Numbered from the stretch's first letter, positions 1 to 8,139 are shown. The stretch: DNA of 64,000 bases from Ursidibacter maritimus (GCF_009761395.1 NZ_LEKN01000012.1:1-64000), one strand, 5' to 3'. Program-made: numbers and translations. The notes: generated from the sequence alone by a model not told the origin.

Positions 1-80
1 TTTGTATGAATTTTGAACTAAGTGTCGCCACTGGCGACAGTTTGTGTGAATTTTGAACTAAGTGCCGCCCCAGGTGGCAG
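1..80. repeat. Two tandem 40-bp units, each with a 7-bp hairpin
   Basis: Two units (1-40, 41-80) share the first 24 bases almost exactly, and a third starts at 81 and breaks off after about 8 bases. Each unit ends in a 7-bp stem with a 3-nt loop (23-39 and 63-79). The stems differ between units but stay paired: T25-A37 in unit 1 corresponds to C65-G77 in unit 2, and a G-C pair becomes G-T. The array may continue left of the window. It sits just upstream of the DUF1845-DUF3158-ssb-topB genes. The function is unknown; a structured leader or protein-binding array is possible. Confidence 0.75.
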
Positions 81-117
81 TTTGTATAACTTAAAAACAT
101 TATGAAAAGGAGTAATT

Positions 118-855
118 ATGACTCAATATAATCAGGAACTTGGAGCATTACGTAGTGAAATTACACTTACACTACATTCGCAGTATGCTTTGAAACTATG
201 GAATGGCAGACCCATTCTTCGTGATGAACTCACCGATAATGTTGTTAAGCCTCAAATTCCTAGTATGCCAAATTGCCTCGCAATCTTATCTCAAATTCAA
301 AAGGATGCCGCAGGTGATGACCCTTATGCAGATTGGTATCTGATTCAATTTGAAGAAAAGGTGCAAAAACATACTGAAGATATGAAAGAACTCATTGTGA
401 AATTAATTGATATTTACCAAGATCAATTACCTGAGAATATTGATATTTCTCGCTGTGCAAATATCAATCCTGTCACTATCCCTATCTTTGTCAATTCCCA
501 ACTTGGCTACAAGCTAATCTACCTACTATCAGAATTCGATATGTTAGCCCGCTCTACTATGACTGCTTGCCATATTGCTTTAATGAGCCGAGCAGAATCT
601 CACGAATGGCTAGAAGCTGGAGCAAGTTTATTACGTAAATGTTTTGGTGTGACCAGTTCTTATCGTCATTCTGGCATCACTCGCCAAGACGTAAGAGAAA
701 ATAGCTCTCGCTACCAAGAGGCTGTTAAGCGACTTCAGTTAGAATTGCCAGCAGATGTTCTCGCTGGTGAAAAACGAGCAATGTTTGCACCAATGATTCG
801 AACACAACAAACTGACCCAGATGAACAAGTAATTAGTGGTGAAGGAAATGAATAA
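118..855 (+). CDS. ICE protein, PFL_4669 family (AcaB/DUF1845-like)
   Basis: A 245-residue soluble protein that I recognise as the PFL_4669 family of integrating conjugative elements (TIGR03761; related to DUF1845/AcaB). The typical N-terminal text (LRSEITLTLHSQYA), the central DDPYADWYL segment and the SSYRHSGITR segment are present. In related ICEs this gene lies between the partition/helicase genes and ssb. Its biochemical role is not well established; the AcaB name implies a transcription regulator in some relatives. The start follows AAGGAG at 107-112 with good spacing. The stop overlaps the next gene by 8 nt, so the two are probably translationally coupled. Confidence 0.85.
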   Translation: MTQYNQELGALRSEITLTLHSQYALKLWNGRPILRDELTDNVVKPQIPSMPNCLAILSQIQKDAAGDDPYADWYLIQFEEKVQKHTEDMKELIVKLIDIYQDQLPENIDISRCANINPVTIPIFVNSQLGYKLIYLLSEFDMLARSTMTACHIALMSRAESHEWLEAGASLLRKCFGVTSSYRHSGITRQDVRENSSRYQEAVKRLQLELPADVLAGEKRAMFAPMIRTQQTDPDEQVISGEGNE

Positions 856-1351
856 ATCTAAAATTTATCGTTTGATTCCTGAAGGAATGTATAAAGATTT
901 GACGCAGAAACATAATCTTAATGGGATATTAAGATTGTTATTTAGCCCAATTGATGACATTGAACAGTATCAATATATCAGTGATCAAATCAAAGAGGTG
1001 CGTCAGTCTTTATCTGAATTGCAAGATAGAATGGTAGATGGTATTAAAACCGACAATGTAATGGGGGTTCTACCTTTACTCTTTGTTAGAGATACAGCTA
1101 GCAGATCAGAGGCTTGTTATCTCAGATGGCGAAATCTGCGGAATTCTAAATCAGGAGAAAATGCTTGGCGTGAGATACTTCTATCACCTAATCAACCAAA
1201 GATAGTAAAGGATTCCTTGGTTCAAATTGAAAAAGAAAGAATTACACTAAATATGCAGATGGCTATTCTCACTCATATTGTTCGCCAGCTTAGAGAGTGT
1301 AGCGATAAAATCCAGCAAATTGAAATGTTGGCGCAGGAAGAAAATGAATAA
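848..1351 (+). CDS. DUF3158 family ICE protein
   Basis: A 167-residue protein matching the DUF3158 family found beside PFL_4669 genes in PFGI-1-type ICEs. The conserved C-terminal part (LRWRNLRNSKSGE, then IEKERITLNMQ) supports this, and the family function is unknown. I chose ATG 848 because the N-terminus then fits the family. GTG 836 or 839 would add up to four residues. The only SD-like bases (841-846) lie very close to the ATG, so reinitiation after the overlapping upstream stop is likely. Confidence 0.8.
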   Translation: MNKSKIYRLIPEGMYKDLTQKHNLNGILRLLFSPIDDIEQYQYISDQIKEVRQSLSELQDRMVDGIKTDNVMGVLPLLFVRDTASRSEACYLRWRNLRNSKSGENAWREILLSPNQPKIVKDSLVQIEKERITLNMQMAILTHIVRQLRECSDKIQQIEMLAQEENE

Positions 1352-1356
1352 AATTT

Positions 1357-1424
1357 TGTGTATGCAAAGCTTAGAAATGTTGCGTATGCAAACCCTAGAA
1401 GTAAGTGCGTATGCAAAGCCTAGA
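1357..1424. repeat. Three 19-bp direct repeats, iteron-like
   Basis: Near-identical 19-bp copies begin at 1357, 1381 and 1406, with consensus TGCGTATGCAAAGCCTAGA. The centre-to-centre spacing is 24 and 25 bp, about two and a half helical turns. They lie immediately after the DUF3158 stop and before a strong hairpin. The regular spacing suggests a protein-binding array, but no ligand is known. Confidence 0.7.
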
Positions 1425-1438
1425 CTAAAAGGCCTTTT

Positions 1439-1468
1439 AAAGGTAAGGGGGCGAAGCCCCTTACCTTT
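1439..1468. terminator. 12-bp hairpin, terminator-like without T-tract
   Basis: AAAGGTAAGGGG (1439-1450) and CCCCTTACCTTT (1457-1468) form a perfect 12-bp stem with a 6-nt loop. No run of T follows, so it may act in RNA stability or attenuation rather than as a classical terminator. A short palindrome (AAAAGGCCTTTT) precedes it. Confidence 0.45.
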
Positions 1469-1500
1469 GACGAGAAAAAGCCTTTACTATTGAGGAGAAA

Positions 1501-1569
1501 ATGATGGCAAATGTGAAAATGACATTCAGTGTTGAAATAGACGGCGAGGTTATTATTCAACATGAATAA
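1501..1569 (+). CDS. Possible 22-residue small protein
   Basis: A short frame (MMANVKMTFSVEIDGEVIIQ plus two residues) is preceded by GAGGAG at 1491-1496 with good spacing. It lies between DUF3158 and ssb. The text looks like a beta strand pair rather than random sequence, but there is no family match I recognise. It could be a real small gene or the head of a deleted one. Confidence 0.35.
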   Translation: MMANVKMTFSVEIDGEVIIQHE

Positions 1570-1678
1570 GCGACTCATATCTTAGAAATTCATCTGATGG
1601 AATTTTTAATTAAATGATTTTTTTGTTTATGAAATCAAGTTTAATAATCCTAATTTAATTCATTGAAGGAGTAAAATA

Positions 1679-2194
1679 ATGGCCAGTGTAAATAAAGTAA
1701 TTATTGTTGGATATCTCGGTAATGAACCTGAGATGCGTACTATGCCAAATGGTGAGGCTGTGGCTAATATTAGCGTTGCAACAAGTGAAAGCTGGACTGA
1801 TAAAAATACGGGCGAGCGTCGAGAGATTACTGAATGGCATCGTATTGTATTTTATCGCCGTCAAGCTGAAGTCGTTGGTCAATATCTCCATAAAGGTTCA
1901 CAAGTCTATATAGAAGGTCGTTTACGTACACGTAAATGGCAAGATCAAAATGGACAAGATCGCTATACAACTGAAATTCAAGGTGATGTGTTACAAATGC
2001 TAGGTAGCCGTAATGCTAATAATCAAGGGAATAATTATGGTGCAGAGCAATCTCCTTCATCTTCTAATATGTCTCAAGCAAAACCAGCATCCCAACCACA
2101 TGGTGGGGAACCAACATTAAATAATTTTGATGATGATATCCCTTTTGCTCCCGTTCATCATAGCCACAGTAAAATAACCATTTATTCTATTTAG
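1679..2194 (+). CDS. ssb: Single-stranded DNA-binding protein
   Basis: A 171-residue SSB. The OB-fold (residues 1 to about 110) is typical: [14 protein letters not shown] start, [31 protein letters not shown] glutamine/serine-rich linker leads to the acidic FDDDIPF motif that in housekeeping SSBs is the extreme C-terminus and docks repair and replication partners. Here about 15 further residues ([15 protein letters not shown]) follow, so the tip is internal. The ICE copy probably protects transferred single strands and acts with TopB encoded downstream. A strong SD (AAGGAG, 1667-1672) supports the start. Confidence 0.95.
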   Translation: MASVNKVIIVGYLGNEPEMRTMPNGEAVANISVATSESWTDKNTGERREITEWHRIVFYRRQAEVVGQYLHKGSQVYIEGRLRTRKWQDQNGQDRYTTEIQGDVLQMLGSRNANNQGNNYGAEQSPSSSNMSQAKPASQPHGGEPTLNNFDDDIPFAPVHHSHSKITIYSI

Positions 2195-2264
2195 CTAGTT
2201 GGCTACGTATGGGCTACGTAGTAAAATAACTGCCCACATATCTGTGTTATTCAGGAGATCCCTT

Positions 2265-2720
2265 ATGAAACTGAAACAATTTATTATCCCTATCTTTTGT
2301 GCCAGTATTGTGTCTGGTTGTGCTGAACTTGCCGAAGTGAATCAACAAGTTGGTGAATGGGCGGGTAAAATGATTGAAATTCGTGATGGCCAGCAAAATA
2401 CCACAAGCAACACAACTAACACTAGAATTGAGCAAGTAACTTTTAATAATTATAGTGATAGCTATAAATCTCAAAGCAATATAGATAACCTATTTGTTAG
2501 ACTTAAACGTGAACTAAATCTAAAGACAAGAGAAGCTGTGCCAAACGTTTATTACAAATTGGAATTAGCTGAATCAGAGCCGAAAATTTTTCCTAAATAT
2601 TACACAACTTCAGTGATATTAGAAAAAGAGGGTAAAAAAACGATTGTCCGTTGGGAAATTTATGCGACAGAAGAATACGCTCAAAGATTAGAAAAACGAT
2701 TGGTGAAAGCAATTAAATAA
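2265..2720 (+). CDS. Small secreted lipoprotein, function unknown
   Basis: A 151-residue protein with a lipoprotein signal peptide. The lipobox IVSGC places the modified cysteine near residue 18. The mature part is polar, with an Asn/Thr-rich stretch (QQNTTSNTTNTR) and a C-terminal alpha/beta-looking region. I recognise no family. Start 2265 has AGGAG at 2253-2257; an in-frame extension to 2199 has no ribosome site and would bury the signal peptide. It stands alone between ssb and a terminator. Confidence 0.75.
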   Translation: MKLKQFIIPIFCASIVSGCAELAEVNQQVGEWAGKMIEIRDGQQNTTSNTTNTRIEQVTFNNYSDSYKSQSNIDNLFVRLKRELNLKTREAVPNVYYKLELAESEPKIFPKYYTTSVILEKEGKKTIVRWEIYATEEYAQRLEKRLVKAIK

Positions 2721-2836
2721 AGTCTTTTATATGTAATTTGTAATTATTATATCTATTATTGCTTTAACCGCTAAAATGGCATCGCTACGTTATATTTCCG
2801 AATTACAACAAAAAGGCGAAAAACGAAGATAGATTA

Positions 2837-2861
2837 GGCACCTTTAAGGTGCCATTTTTTT
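2837..2861 (+). terminator. Rho-independent terminator
   Basis: GGCACC (2837-2842) pairs with GGTGCC (2848-2853), followed by a short A and T7. It ends transcription after the lipoprotein gene. Confidence 0.85.
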
Positions 2862-2881
2862 AGATGCTAAGTGGAGATTTT

Positions 2882-3139
2882 ATGCATAAAGATATATTAA
2901 AATTATTGGTTCCTGCTACTTCAAGTACATTGAGTCATTTTCTTAAAGATATTTTAGTCGCATTCCTTCTTTTTTCTGTTTCATTTACCATCATCTCCCT
3001 TATTGTGTTCTTAAATGTAAATGCAATAAATAGCAATTACTATGAGATGACATATCCTTTAATTAGGGTTTCTATCATTATCTCTTTATTGGGATATGTT
3101 TTATGGTTTCTAATAAAACTACGTAAATTATTAAAATAA
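2882..3139 (+). CDS. Small inner-membrane protein, function unknown
   Basis: An 85-residue protein with two strongly hydrophobic segments (about residues 22-46 and 62-80) and a basic tail (KLRKLLK). ATG 2882 is preferred over the in-frame ATG 2864, because GTGGAG lies 6 nt upstream of 2882. No family is recognised, and it follows a terminator, so it is probably its own unit. Confidence 0.6.
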   Translation: MHKDILKLLVPATSSTLSHFLKDILVAFLLFSVSFTIISLIVFLNVNAINSNYYEMTYPLIRVSIIISLLGYVLWFLIKLRKLLK

Positions 3140-3317
3140 ACTTGAGGAGTCTATTACTGAATATATCGGGTGAACTATCATATTGCTCATCACCCCTTAA
3201 ATCTAAAGATGTTATTTATTGGGCTTAGCATTCTTCAGAATGTCCATGTTATATACGTTTGAAAATATTTTAGATTTCTTCTAAAATGCTTAAAAATAAA
3301 GCAAGGAGATGTGAATT

Positions 3318-4223
3318 ATGTATATTTTCAAGCTAAGTCCCTCAGATAGCACATACTACGATATAGACAAAAATATTGTTGAGTACAAAACTGAGAAAAA
3401 GTACCCTTACTACCGTTCAAGAAAAGATTCGGATGATTTTTCACAATTTGCAGTATGTCCTGCTTGCAGTAACCCTATCCAAATTATTGGTTTATACACT
3501 GCTCATAAACCATATGCTCGTCACTATAAAAATAACATTCCTGGACTCGTAGAATATTTACAAGAAAATTATGATTTCTGCCCATTGAAGAGAAAACATC
3601 AATCCTATAGTGCTAAAGTAAGAAAGCAAAAAGTTGATTCTAGTGTGCTAGCTATAATTCGAGTATTGATAGAAAATTTTGATAAAGTCATTTATTTTGT
3701 TCAAAAAAGTATAGATATATACATTAGCGTTCGCCTTGCAAAAGATATGTTGAACTATTATTTTACATCTAAAGGCTATTTATACCCAGGATCAACATTG
3801 TTAAACGTACCATTGATGTTTGCCTATTTTTCAGGAACATATCACTTAAATGGGCGGATTATTTTTTCTGAATCCCTCAAAGAGTCTTTAAAAACTAAAA
3901 AATTTGTATCATTTTCAGAAAATAAATTACATACCCATTGTGATCTTTCATTTTGTTTTAGAAACCATTCTATTTCTCTTATTGACGAACATAATTTGCA
4001 GGAAAAACTTATTTTCTCTGTTGCTTGGAGAAATGAAATGGGAAAAATAGAAAATGTTTATGAGAAAGAAATAGAATTCGACCCGATATATTGTCGCCGT
4101 TTGTTTCAGTATAAACCATTAAATGAAACTGAAAAGCAGAAAGAACATAGAAATATGTTACGAAACTCCGCTTTTCAGATTGCACAAGAATTTGGTTTTA
4201 TGGTAGGTGAAAGCGCTCTCTAA
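3318..4223 (+). CDS. Unknown 301-residue protein with a putative zinc site
   Basis: I do not recognise a family. Near residue 50 there is CPAC, followed about 30 residues later by YARHYK and then DFCPLKRKH. This C-x2-C...H...C arrangement looks like a zinc-binding knuckle of the CoiA-like type. The rest (residues 110-300) mixes hydrophobic and basic segments without a clear membrane span. AAGGAG at 3302-3307 supports the start. Its last 26 nt overlap a converging gene. It lies between ssb and topB, where ICE replication genes usually sit, so a DNA-related role is possible but unproven. Confidence 0.7.
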
Positions 4224-4434
4224 TTTGATCCCACCAGTCTTCTGAAATTTTTGGAATTGCGTTCTGTGATTCTGCGAATTTCAAGCATTCTAATATTGTT
4301 GTAATCCCGATTGAGAATTGATGATACTGATCCTGCATTGCAAAAATTAGAGTTTCATCACATTGATTACATTGTGAGTTATTAGCAGCAAATAATTTAG
4401 CATTGTTGCTCAGTATTTTATTATTTTTTTTCAT
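4198..4434 (-). CDS. Small ICE protein, function unknown
   Basis: A 78-residue soluble protein with one CNQC pair, a helical centre ([18 protein letters not shown]) and a C-terminal [11 protein letters not shown]. Small genes next to topB in other ICEs have, as far as I recall, a similar ECLKFAE...WW pattern, which favours a real gene. AAGG lies about 10 nt upstream. It converges on the 301-residue gene and overlaps its 3' end by 26 nt. Confidence 0.6.
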
Positions 4435-4529
4435 AGCAAAAAACCTTATAACGTGATTCTTATATAGATAATATGAGAATAAATTTATTTTTAAATGAAA
4501 AAATCAATAAGCGTTATGAAGGAAATACT

Positions 4530-6560
4530 ATGAGGCTCTTTCTTTGCGAAAAACCATCACAGGGTCGAGATATTGCTAGAATTTTAGGGGCTAATCGAAA
4601 TGGTGATGGCTATTTAGCTACTACTGATAATGCCATTTGTGTTACTTGGGGGGTTGGGCATTTAGTCGAACAATTTCAGCCAGAAGATTATGATCCTGCA
4701 TATAAACGCTGGTCATTTGAGACATTGCCGATTATTCCTAAACATTGGGGTGTTGCACCTAAAAAAGAAACAAAAAAGCAATATAACATTGTAATTAAAC
4801 TCATTAAACAAGCTAAGCATTTGGTTATTGCTACTGATGCTGACCGTGAGGGCGAAATGATAGCCCGTGAGTTATTAGATATTGCTTCCTATCAAGGACA
4901 AATTCAACGGTTATGGCTATCCGCTTTAGATGATGCCAGTATTCGCCAAGCGTTAAGCTCTTTAAAATCAAATCAAGAAACCCTGCCTTTGTATTATGCT
5001 GGTTTAGGTAGAAGCCGAGCAGACTGGTTGATTGGGATGAATTTCTCTCGTCTATTTACATTATTGGCTCAACAACAAGGATATCAAGGTCCTCCACTAT
5101 CGGTTGGCCGAGTACAGAGTCCCGTACTCGCAATGGTCGTCAACCGAGATAGGGATATTGCTAATTTCGTGCCTGTGTCTCATTATGCTTTAAGCGTCCA
5201 ACTTAATTCTACTGCAAATCAATCGTTTATTGCAGGTTGGGTTCCTCCTGAGCAGTATTGTGATGAAGAGCGGCGTTGCCTTAATCTGGCTTTGGTACAG
5301 CAAGTTCATCAACAAGTACAACAAGCAAAAGTGGCTCAAGTCTTGGATGTGAGTACAAAAAGAGAAAAAATAAGTCATCCGCTTCTCTTTGCATTAAGTG
5401 ATCTTCAAGGCGAATGTAACCGCTTGTATGGTATGGGGGCTCAACAAGTATTAGATATTGCCCAATCACTGTATGAGGTTCATAAACTTACCACATACCC
5501 TCGTACAGATTGTGGCTATTTACCTGAATCTCAATTTTCTGATGTCGAAAGTGTTATTCAATCATTGTGTTCAGTAGATGCTAATCTGAAAAAATTGCTT
5601 CCCAATCTTAATTTGCGACAAAAATCTAGAGTTTGGAATGATAAGAAAATTACTGCTCACCACGGTATTATTCCTACTGTTTCAAGAGGTAATTTAGCTA
5701 AATTAGGCTCCGATGAATTTAAAGTTTATGATCTCATTCGTCGTCGTTATTTGGCTCAATTTTTACCTTATTTTGAATCAGATAAAACAATCGTCACACT
5801 AAGTTGTGCTGGACATACCTTAATTGCGAAAGGACAGGTTGTAATTGCTACAGGATGGAAAATATTATTTGGTAAAAGTACTGAAGATGATGAAGAAACT
5901 CAAGGATTACCCCCTCTCTCGGTAAATCAACAATGCCATATTCAAAATATTGAACTCAAATCTCTCAAAACTTCACCACCGAGCCATTACACGGAAGGTA
6001 CTTTACTTGCAGCAATGAAAAATGCGGCGAGATTTGTTACCGATGAGGAGCTAAAAAAACGATTGCGTGAAACAGAAGGACTTGGAACGGAAGCTACTCG
6101 AGCTAGTGTGATTGAAACATTGCTAAATAAGGGATTTATTAAGAAAAAAGGTAAATCTTTAATAGCAACGGCTGAAGGATGTGCTTTAGCTGATAACTTA
6201 CCTGAACTTTTAAAAAATCCAGGATTGACCGCATTGTGGGAGCAGGCCTTAAACCAGATTGCAGAGCGAACACTTTCGTTAGAGGATTTTATGCAGAAAC
6301 AAGAAGGTTTTATCCGTCATTTGATGCAAATGTGTCTTAAACAAGGTATGAAACTAGGGAAAATTGAGATCAAAAAATGCCCTAAATGTAGCTCACCAAT
6401 GGTAAAACGAACGGGTAAAAATGGGGCATTTTGGGGATGTTCAAAGTATCCTCAGTGTGATGCTATAGAGAATATTACTAGCAAAGCAAAAGGTCGCTCA
6501 AAAGCAGGTAGTAAACCATTATCTATTTCTGAGCAAGTTAGAGGTAAAATATTATCCTGA
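4530..6560 (+). CDS. topB: DNA topoisomerase III
   Basis: A 676-residue type IA topoisomerase, probably relaxing or decatenating element DNA during replication or transfer. Visible features are the N-terminal TOPRIM fold (CEKPSQGRDIA at the start; DADREGE near residues 103-109 with the metal-binding acids), the active-site tyrosine near residue 323 (TYPRTDCGY) and a C-terminal four-cysteine zinc ribbon (CPKC...GCSKYPQC). Start 4530 has AAGGAAA upstream and gives the normal TopB N-terminus; an ATG at 4473 adds 19 unconserved residues. ICEs of this family regularly carry their own topB beside ssb. Confidence 0.95.
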   Translation: MRLFLCEKPSQGRDIARILGANRNGDGYLATTDNAICVTWGVGHLVEQFQPEDYDPAYKRWSFETLPIIPKHWGVAPKKETKKQYNIVIKLIKQAKHLVIATDADREGEMIARELLDIASYQGQIQRLWLSALDDASIRQALSSLKSNQETLPLYYAGLGRSRADWLIGMNFSRLFTLLAQQQGYQGPPLSVGRVQSPVLAMVVNRDRDIANFVPVSHYALSVQLNSTANQSFIAGWVPPEQYCDEERRCLNLALVQQVHQQVQQAKVAQVLDVSTKREKISHPLLFALSDLQGECNRLYGMGAQQVLDIAQSLYEVHKLTTYPRTDCGYLPESQFSDVESVIQSLCSVDANLKKLLPNLNLRQKSRVWNDKKITAHHGIIPTVSRGNLAKLGSDEFKVYDLIRRRYLAQFLPYFESDKTIVTLSCAGHTLIAKGQVVIATGWKILFGKSTEDDEETQGLPPLSVNQQCHIQNIELKSLKTSPPSHYTEGTLLAAMKNAARFVTDEELKKRLRETEGLGTEATRASVIETLLNKGFIKKKGKSLIATAEGCALADNLPELLKNPGLTALWEQALNQIAERTLSLEDFMQKQEGFIRHLMQMCLKQGMKLGKIEIKKCPKCSSPMVKRTGKNGAFWGCSKYPQCDAIENITSKAKGRSKAGSKPLSISEQVRGKILS

Positions 6561-6624
6561 TGTTTTGATTTATTCAGTCTAAATTTGGATCTTTATGCTT
6601 TAACGTGCTAGAATCAGGTCTTAA

Positions 6625-6760
6625 AAGCCGTTTTGGCTATTTGTCGGTCATCAAATAGTCTGATGTAGCAGAGGGTCTCTACTAGCTCTGACTACATTCC
6701 TAAATGTCCCTCAGCACCCAGAAAAGGGCTCTAGTTCTATAACTAGGGGTGTTTACTCTT
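6625..6760 (+). ncRNA. Structured RNA element, copy A
   Basis: First of three related elements (others near 7471 and 31611). The conserved core is 6701-6757, with shared bases TAAATGT, CCTCAGC, AAAAGG-CTC and TTACT. An outer helix pairs GCACC (6714-6718) with GGTGT (6748-6752). An inner hairpin pairs CTAGTT (6731-6736) with AACTAG (6741-6746). Both helices differ in sequence from copies B and C but stay paired. Confidence 0.65.
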
Positions 6761-7106
6761 CTATCGGGTCAAACTACATTAAGGGATCGTAGGGCGACCC
6801 CATCCTACTCCATTAGGGTATTGTAAGGACAGGAATATTTTTGCCTATGAGAATATTGCTGTCCTTGCAATACGCAAACTCTATCCATCCCAGAGCCTCC
6901 TGGTGAAAAAAGAGGTGCCCTTTGTGCCATATTTGGTGCGTGTTACTGCCGATAAATGACCACTTTGTTATCGGATAATGCAAAAAGAAAGTAGTTAATG
7001 TCTTGACGAGAACAAACACTATTTTCAGCGTTTGTATTATATGGTCCAACTTATCTTGATTTAGTCTATATATTTAATCGTGATTATTATCAAATTTTTA
7101 TTCAAT

Positions 7107-7141
7107 GCCCTGGAGCGGAAGTTCTAGGGCTTTTCTTTTTT
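7107..7141 (+). terminator. Rho-independent terminator
   Basis: GCCCT (7107-7111) and AGGGC (7126-7130) plus an internal GGA/TTC-type extension form a hairpin, followed by TTTTCTTTTTT. It closes the non-coding stretch after topB. Confidence 0.75.
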
Positions 7142-7249
7142 CTCAATAATGATTGCTATAACGGTAATAAGTTCAGTTACATTTCATTAATTTAACCTTT
7201 TAACTTTATCGTTATAATAGCCACAAAAGATTAATTGTGGGTGATTTAT

Positions 7250-7411
7250 ATGATTCTGTTAAGCATATTTCTCATTATTTTGTGTGGTATAAACACATTA
7301 ATGGGAATTCTCTACTTTTTTAGCCAACCTAAAGAATATATACGCACAATCATTCATTTTTCCTTCGGTGTTTGTCTGCTGTATTTAGGTGTATCGGGAT
7401 TAAATCTCTAA
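7250..7411 (+). CDS. 53-residue membrane protein, function unknown
   Basis: A short frame encoding two hydrophobic segments (residues 1-24 and 36-52) separated by a short polar loop (SQPKEYIRT). A good -10 (TATAAT, 7212-7217) lies upstream and a GTGG/GTGA sequence precedes the ATG. No family is recognised. It sits between the terminator at 7107-7141 and the second structured RNA copy. Confidence 0.5.
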   Translation: MILLSIFLIILCGINTLMGILYFFSQPKEYIRTIIHFSFGVCLLYLGVSGLNL

Positions 7412-7444
7412 ATTCAAAATAGAATTTAATGTTATAAAACATTA

Positions 7445-7462
7445 ATTTTTTGCTTATGATTT
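7445..7462 (+). promoter_or_regulatory. Promoter-like TTTTTTGC-TTATGAT motif
   Basis: A T-run followed by TTGCTTATGAT resembles the extended -10 seen in front of the ICE operons at 10910, 11686, 17312 and 31570. It lies just upstream of structured RNA copy B. Confidence 0.4.
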
Positions 7463-7470
7463 ATGCATTA

Positions 7471-7611
7471 AGCCGCTATCGTTGATAGCACTTAAATATC
7501 GTAGAGTTCTGAAAGCGATAATTCTATCGGTGGATAGAATGAACTCTCCCAAATGTTCCTCGGCGATCTGAAAAGGACTCCAATTTATTGGGATCGTTTA
7601 CTTCACAACCA
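7471..7611 (+). ncRNA. Structured RNA element, copy B, in front of module 1
   Basis: Helices seen: GCTATC/GATAGC (7475-7480, 7484-7489); AGAGTTC/GAACTCT (7503-7509, 7541-7547) enclosing an 8-bp hairpin ATTCTATC/GATAGAAT with a GGTG loop (7521-7540); and a core with CGATC/GATCG (7564-7568, 7592-7596) around AAAAGG-CTC and a CCAAT/ATTGG hairpin (7580-7591). Copy C shares the GGTG loop and the architecture with different paired bases. It lies between a promoter-like motif and the first leader-controlled gene. Confidence 0.7.
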
Positions 7612-7624
7612 ATTTTAACCCTAG

Positions 7625-7693
7625 GCGGGAAACATTTTTCCCGTGTTGGGCAAGGATGTTTCTCCGCTTTTTTATTCTTTGGAGAAACAAACT
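7625..7693 (+). promoter_or_regulatory. Three-part translational leader L1
   Basis: A = GCGGGAAACAT (7625-7635), B = ATGTTTCTCCGC (7656-7667), C = GGAGAAAC (7681-7688, the ribosome site). B pairs with A over 11 bases with one bulge, or with C over a perfect 8 bases. A also closes on itself (GGGAA/TTCCC). Confidence 0.75.
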
Positions 7694-8131
7694 ATGACTA
7701 CTCAAACTTCTACTCAAACTCAAAAAAATTACTTCAATTTACACACAACAGGTTTTGGTTACCTAAACGATATTCGTTTAGTAGAGCCTAAAAAAGGAAA
7801 TCCTTTTTATGCTTGTCGTGTTGCTGCACTTGTTGGCGAATCTGGCTCCCCTGAGTACAGATATTTTGATATGAATGTTATTGGTAAAGAGACCGAAACA
7901 CTCATCAAAAAATGTCAAGAAGCAGTTGAAGCAAAGAAAAAGGTATTAATTTCATTTGTTATGTCTGATTTATGGGTGGATACTTTCACTTATACTGCAG
8001 ATAGCAAGTATCACAAAAAAGGCGATACTGGTGTTACGCTTAAAGGTCGTTTAATTCGTATCAAAATGATTAAAATTGATGGCGAAGTAAAATACCAAGA
8101 GTCTAAAAAACAAGATGAAGTTGATGCTTAA
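7694..8131 (+). CDS. STY4534 family ICE replication protein (DUF3577)
   Basis: A 145-residue protein that I recognise as the STY4534/DUF3577 family, common in SPI-7 and PFGI-1-type ICEs and described as a replication-associated protein. The conserved run NYFNLHTTGFGYLNDIR, the acidic YFDMNVIGKE segment and DLWVDTFTY support this. It is probably an OB-like DNA-interacting protein. ATG 7694 follows the leader ribosome site GGAGAAAC; an upstream in-frame ATG at 7643 would translate through the leader and is rejected. It is the first gene of accessory module 1. Confidence 0.85.
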   Translation: MTTQTSTQTQKNYFNLHTTGFGYLNDIRLVEPKKGNPFYACRVAALVGESGSPEYRYFDMNVIGKETETLIKKCQEAVEAKKKVLISFVMSDLWVDTFTYTADSKYHKKGDTGVTLKGRLIRIKMIKIDGEVKYQESKKQDEVDA

Positions 8132-8139
8132 TCAACCTT

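Larger units (their letters stand above)
6600..7141 (+). ncRNA. Putative structured non-coding RNA, terminator-ended
   Basis: About 540 bases with no convincing reading frame but much structure. A promoter-like TGCTAGAAT lies at 6606-6614. Copy A of the three-copy structured element spans 6625-6760. A very long hairpin (6818-6873) has blocks of 6, 8 and 6 bp separated by a T-G wobble and one G-G mismatch. A 7-bp hairpin (CCGATAA/TTATCGG) lies near 6953-6976, and an intrinsic terminator at 7107-7141. No leader-type ribosome site follows, unlike the two other copies. I infer a stand-alone RNA. A degraded accessory module with a lost gene is the alternative. Confidence 0.5.

Noticed and set aside
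1278-1493. 71-codon frame over the 19-bp repeats
   Set aside because: It overlaps DUF3158 in another frame, and its text only reflects the repeated DNA.
6813-7049. Minus-strand frame in the non-coding stretch
   Set aside because: It runs through the long hairpin and has no ribosome site or recognisable protein text.
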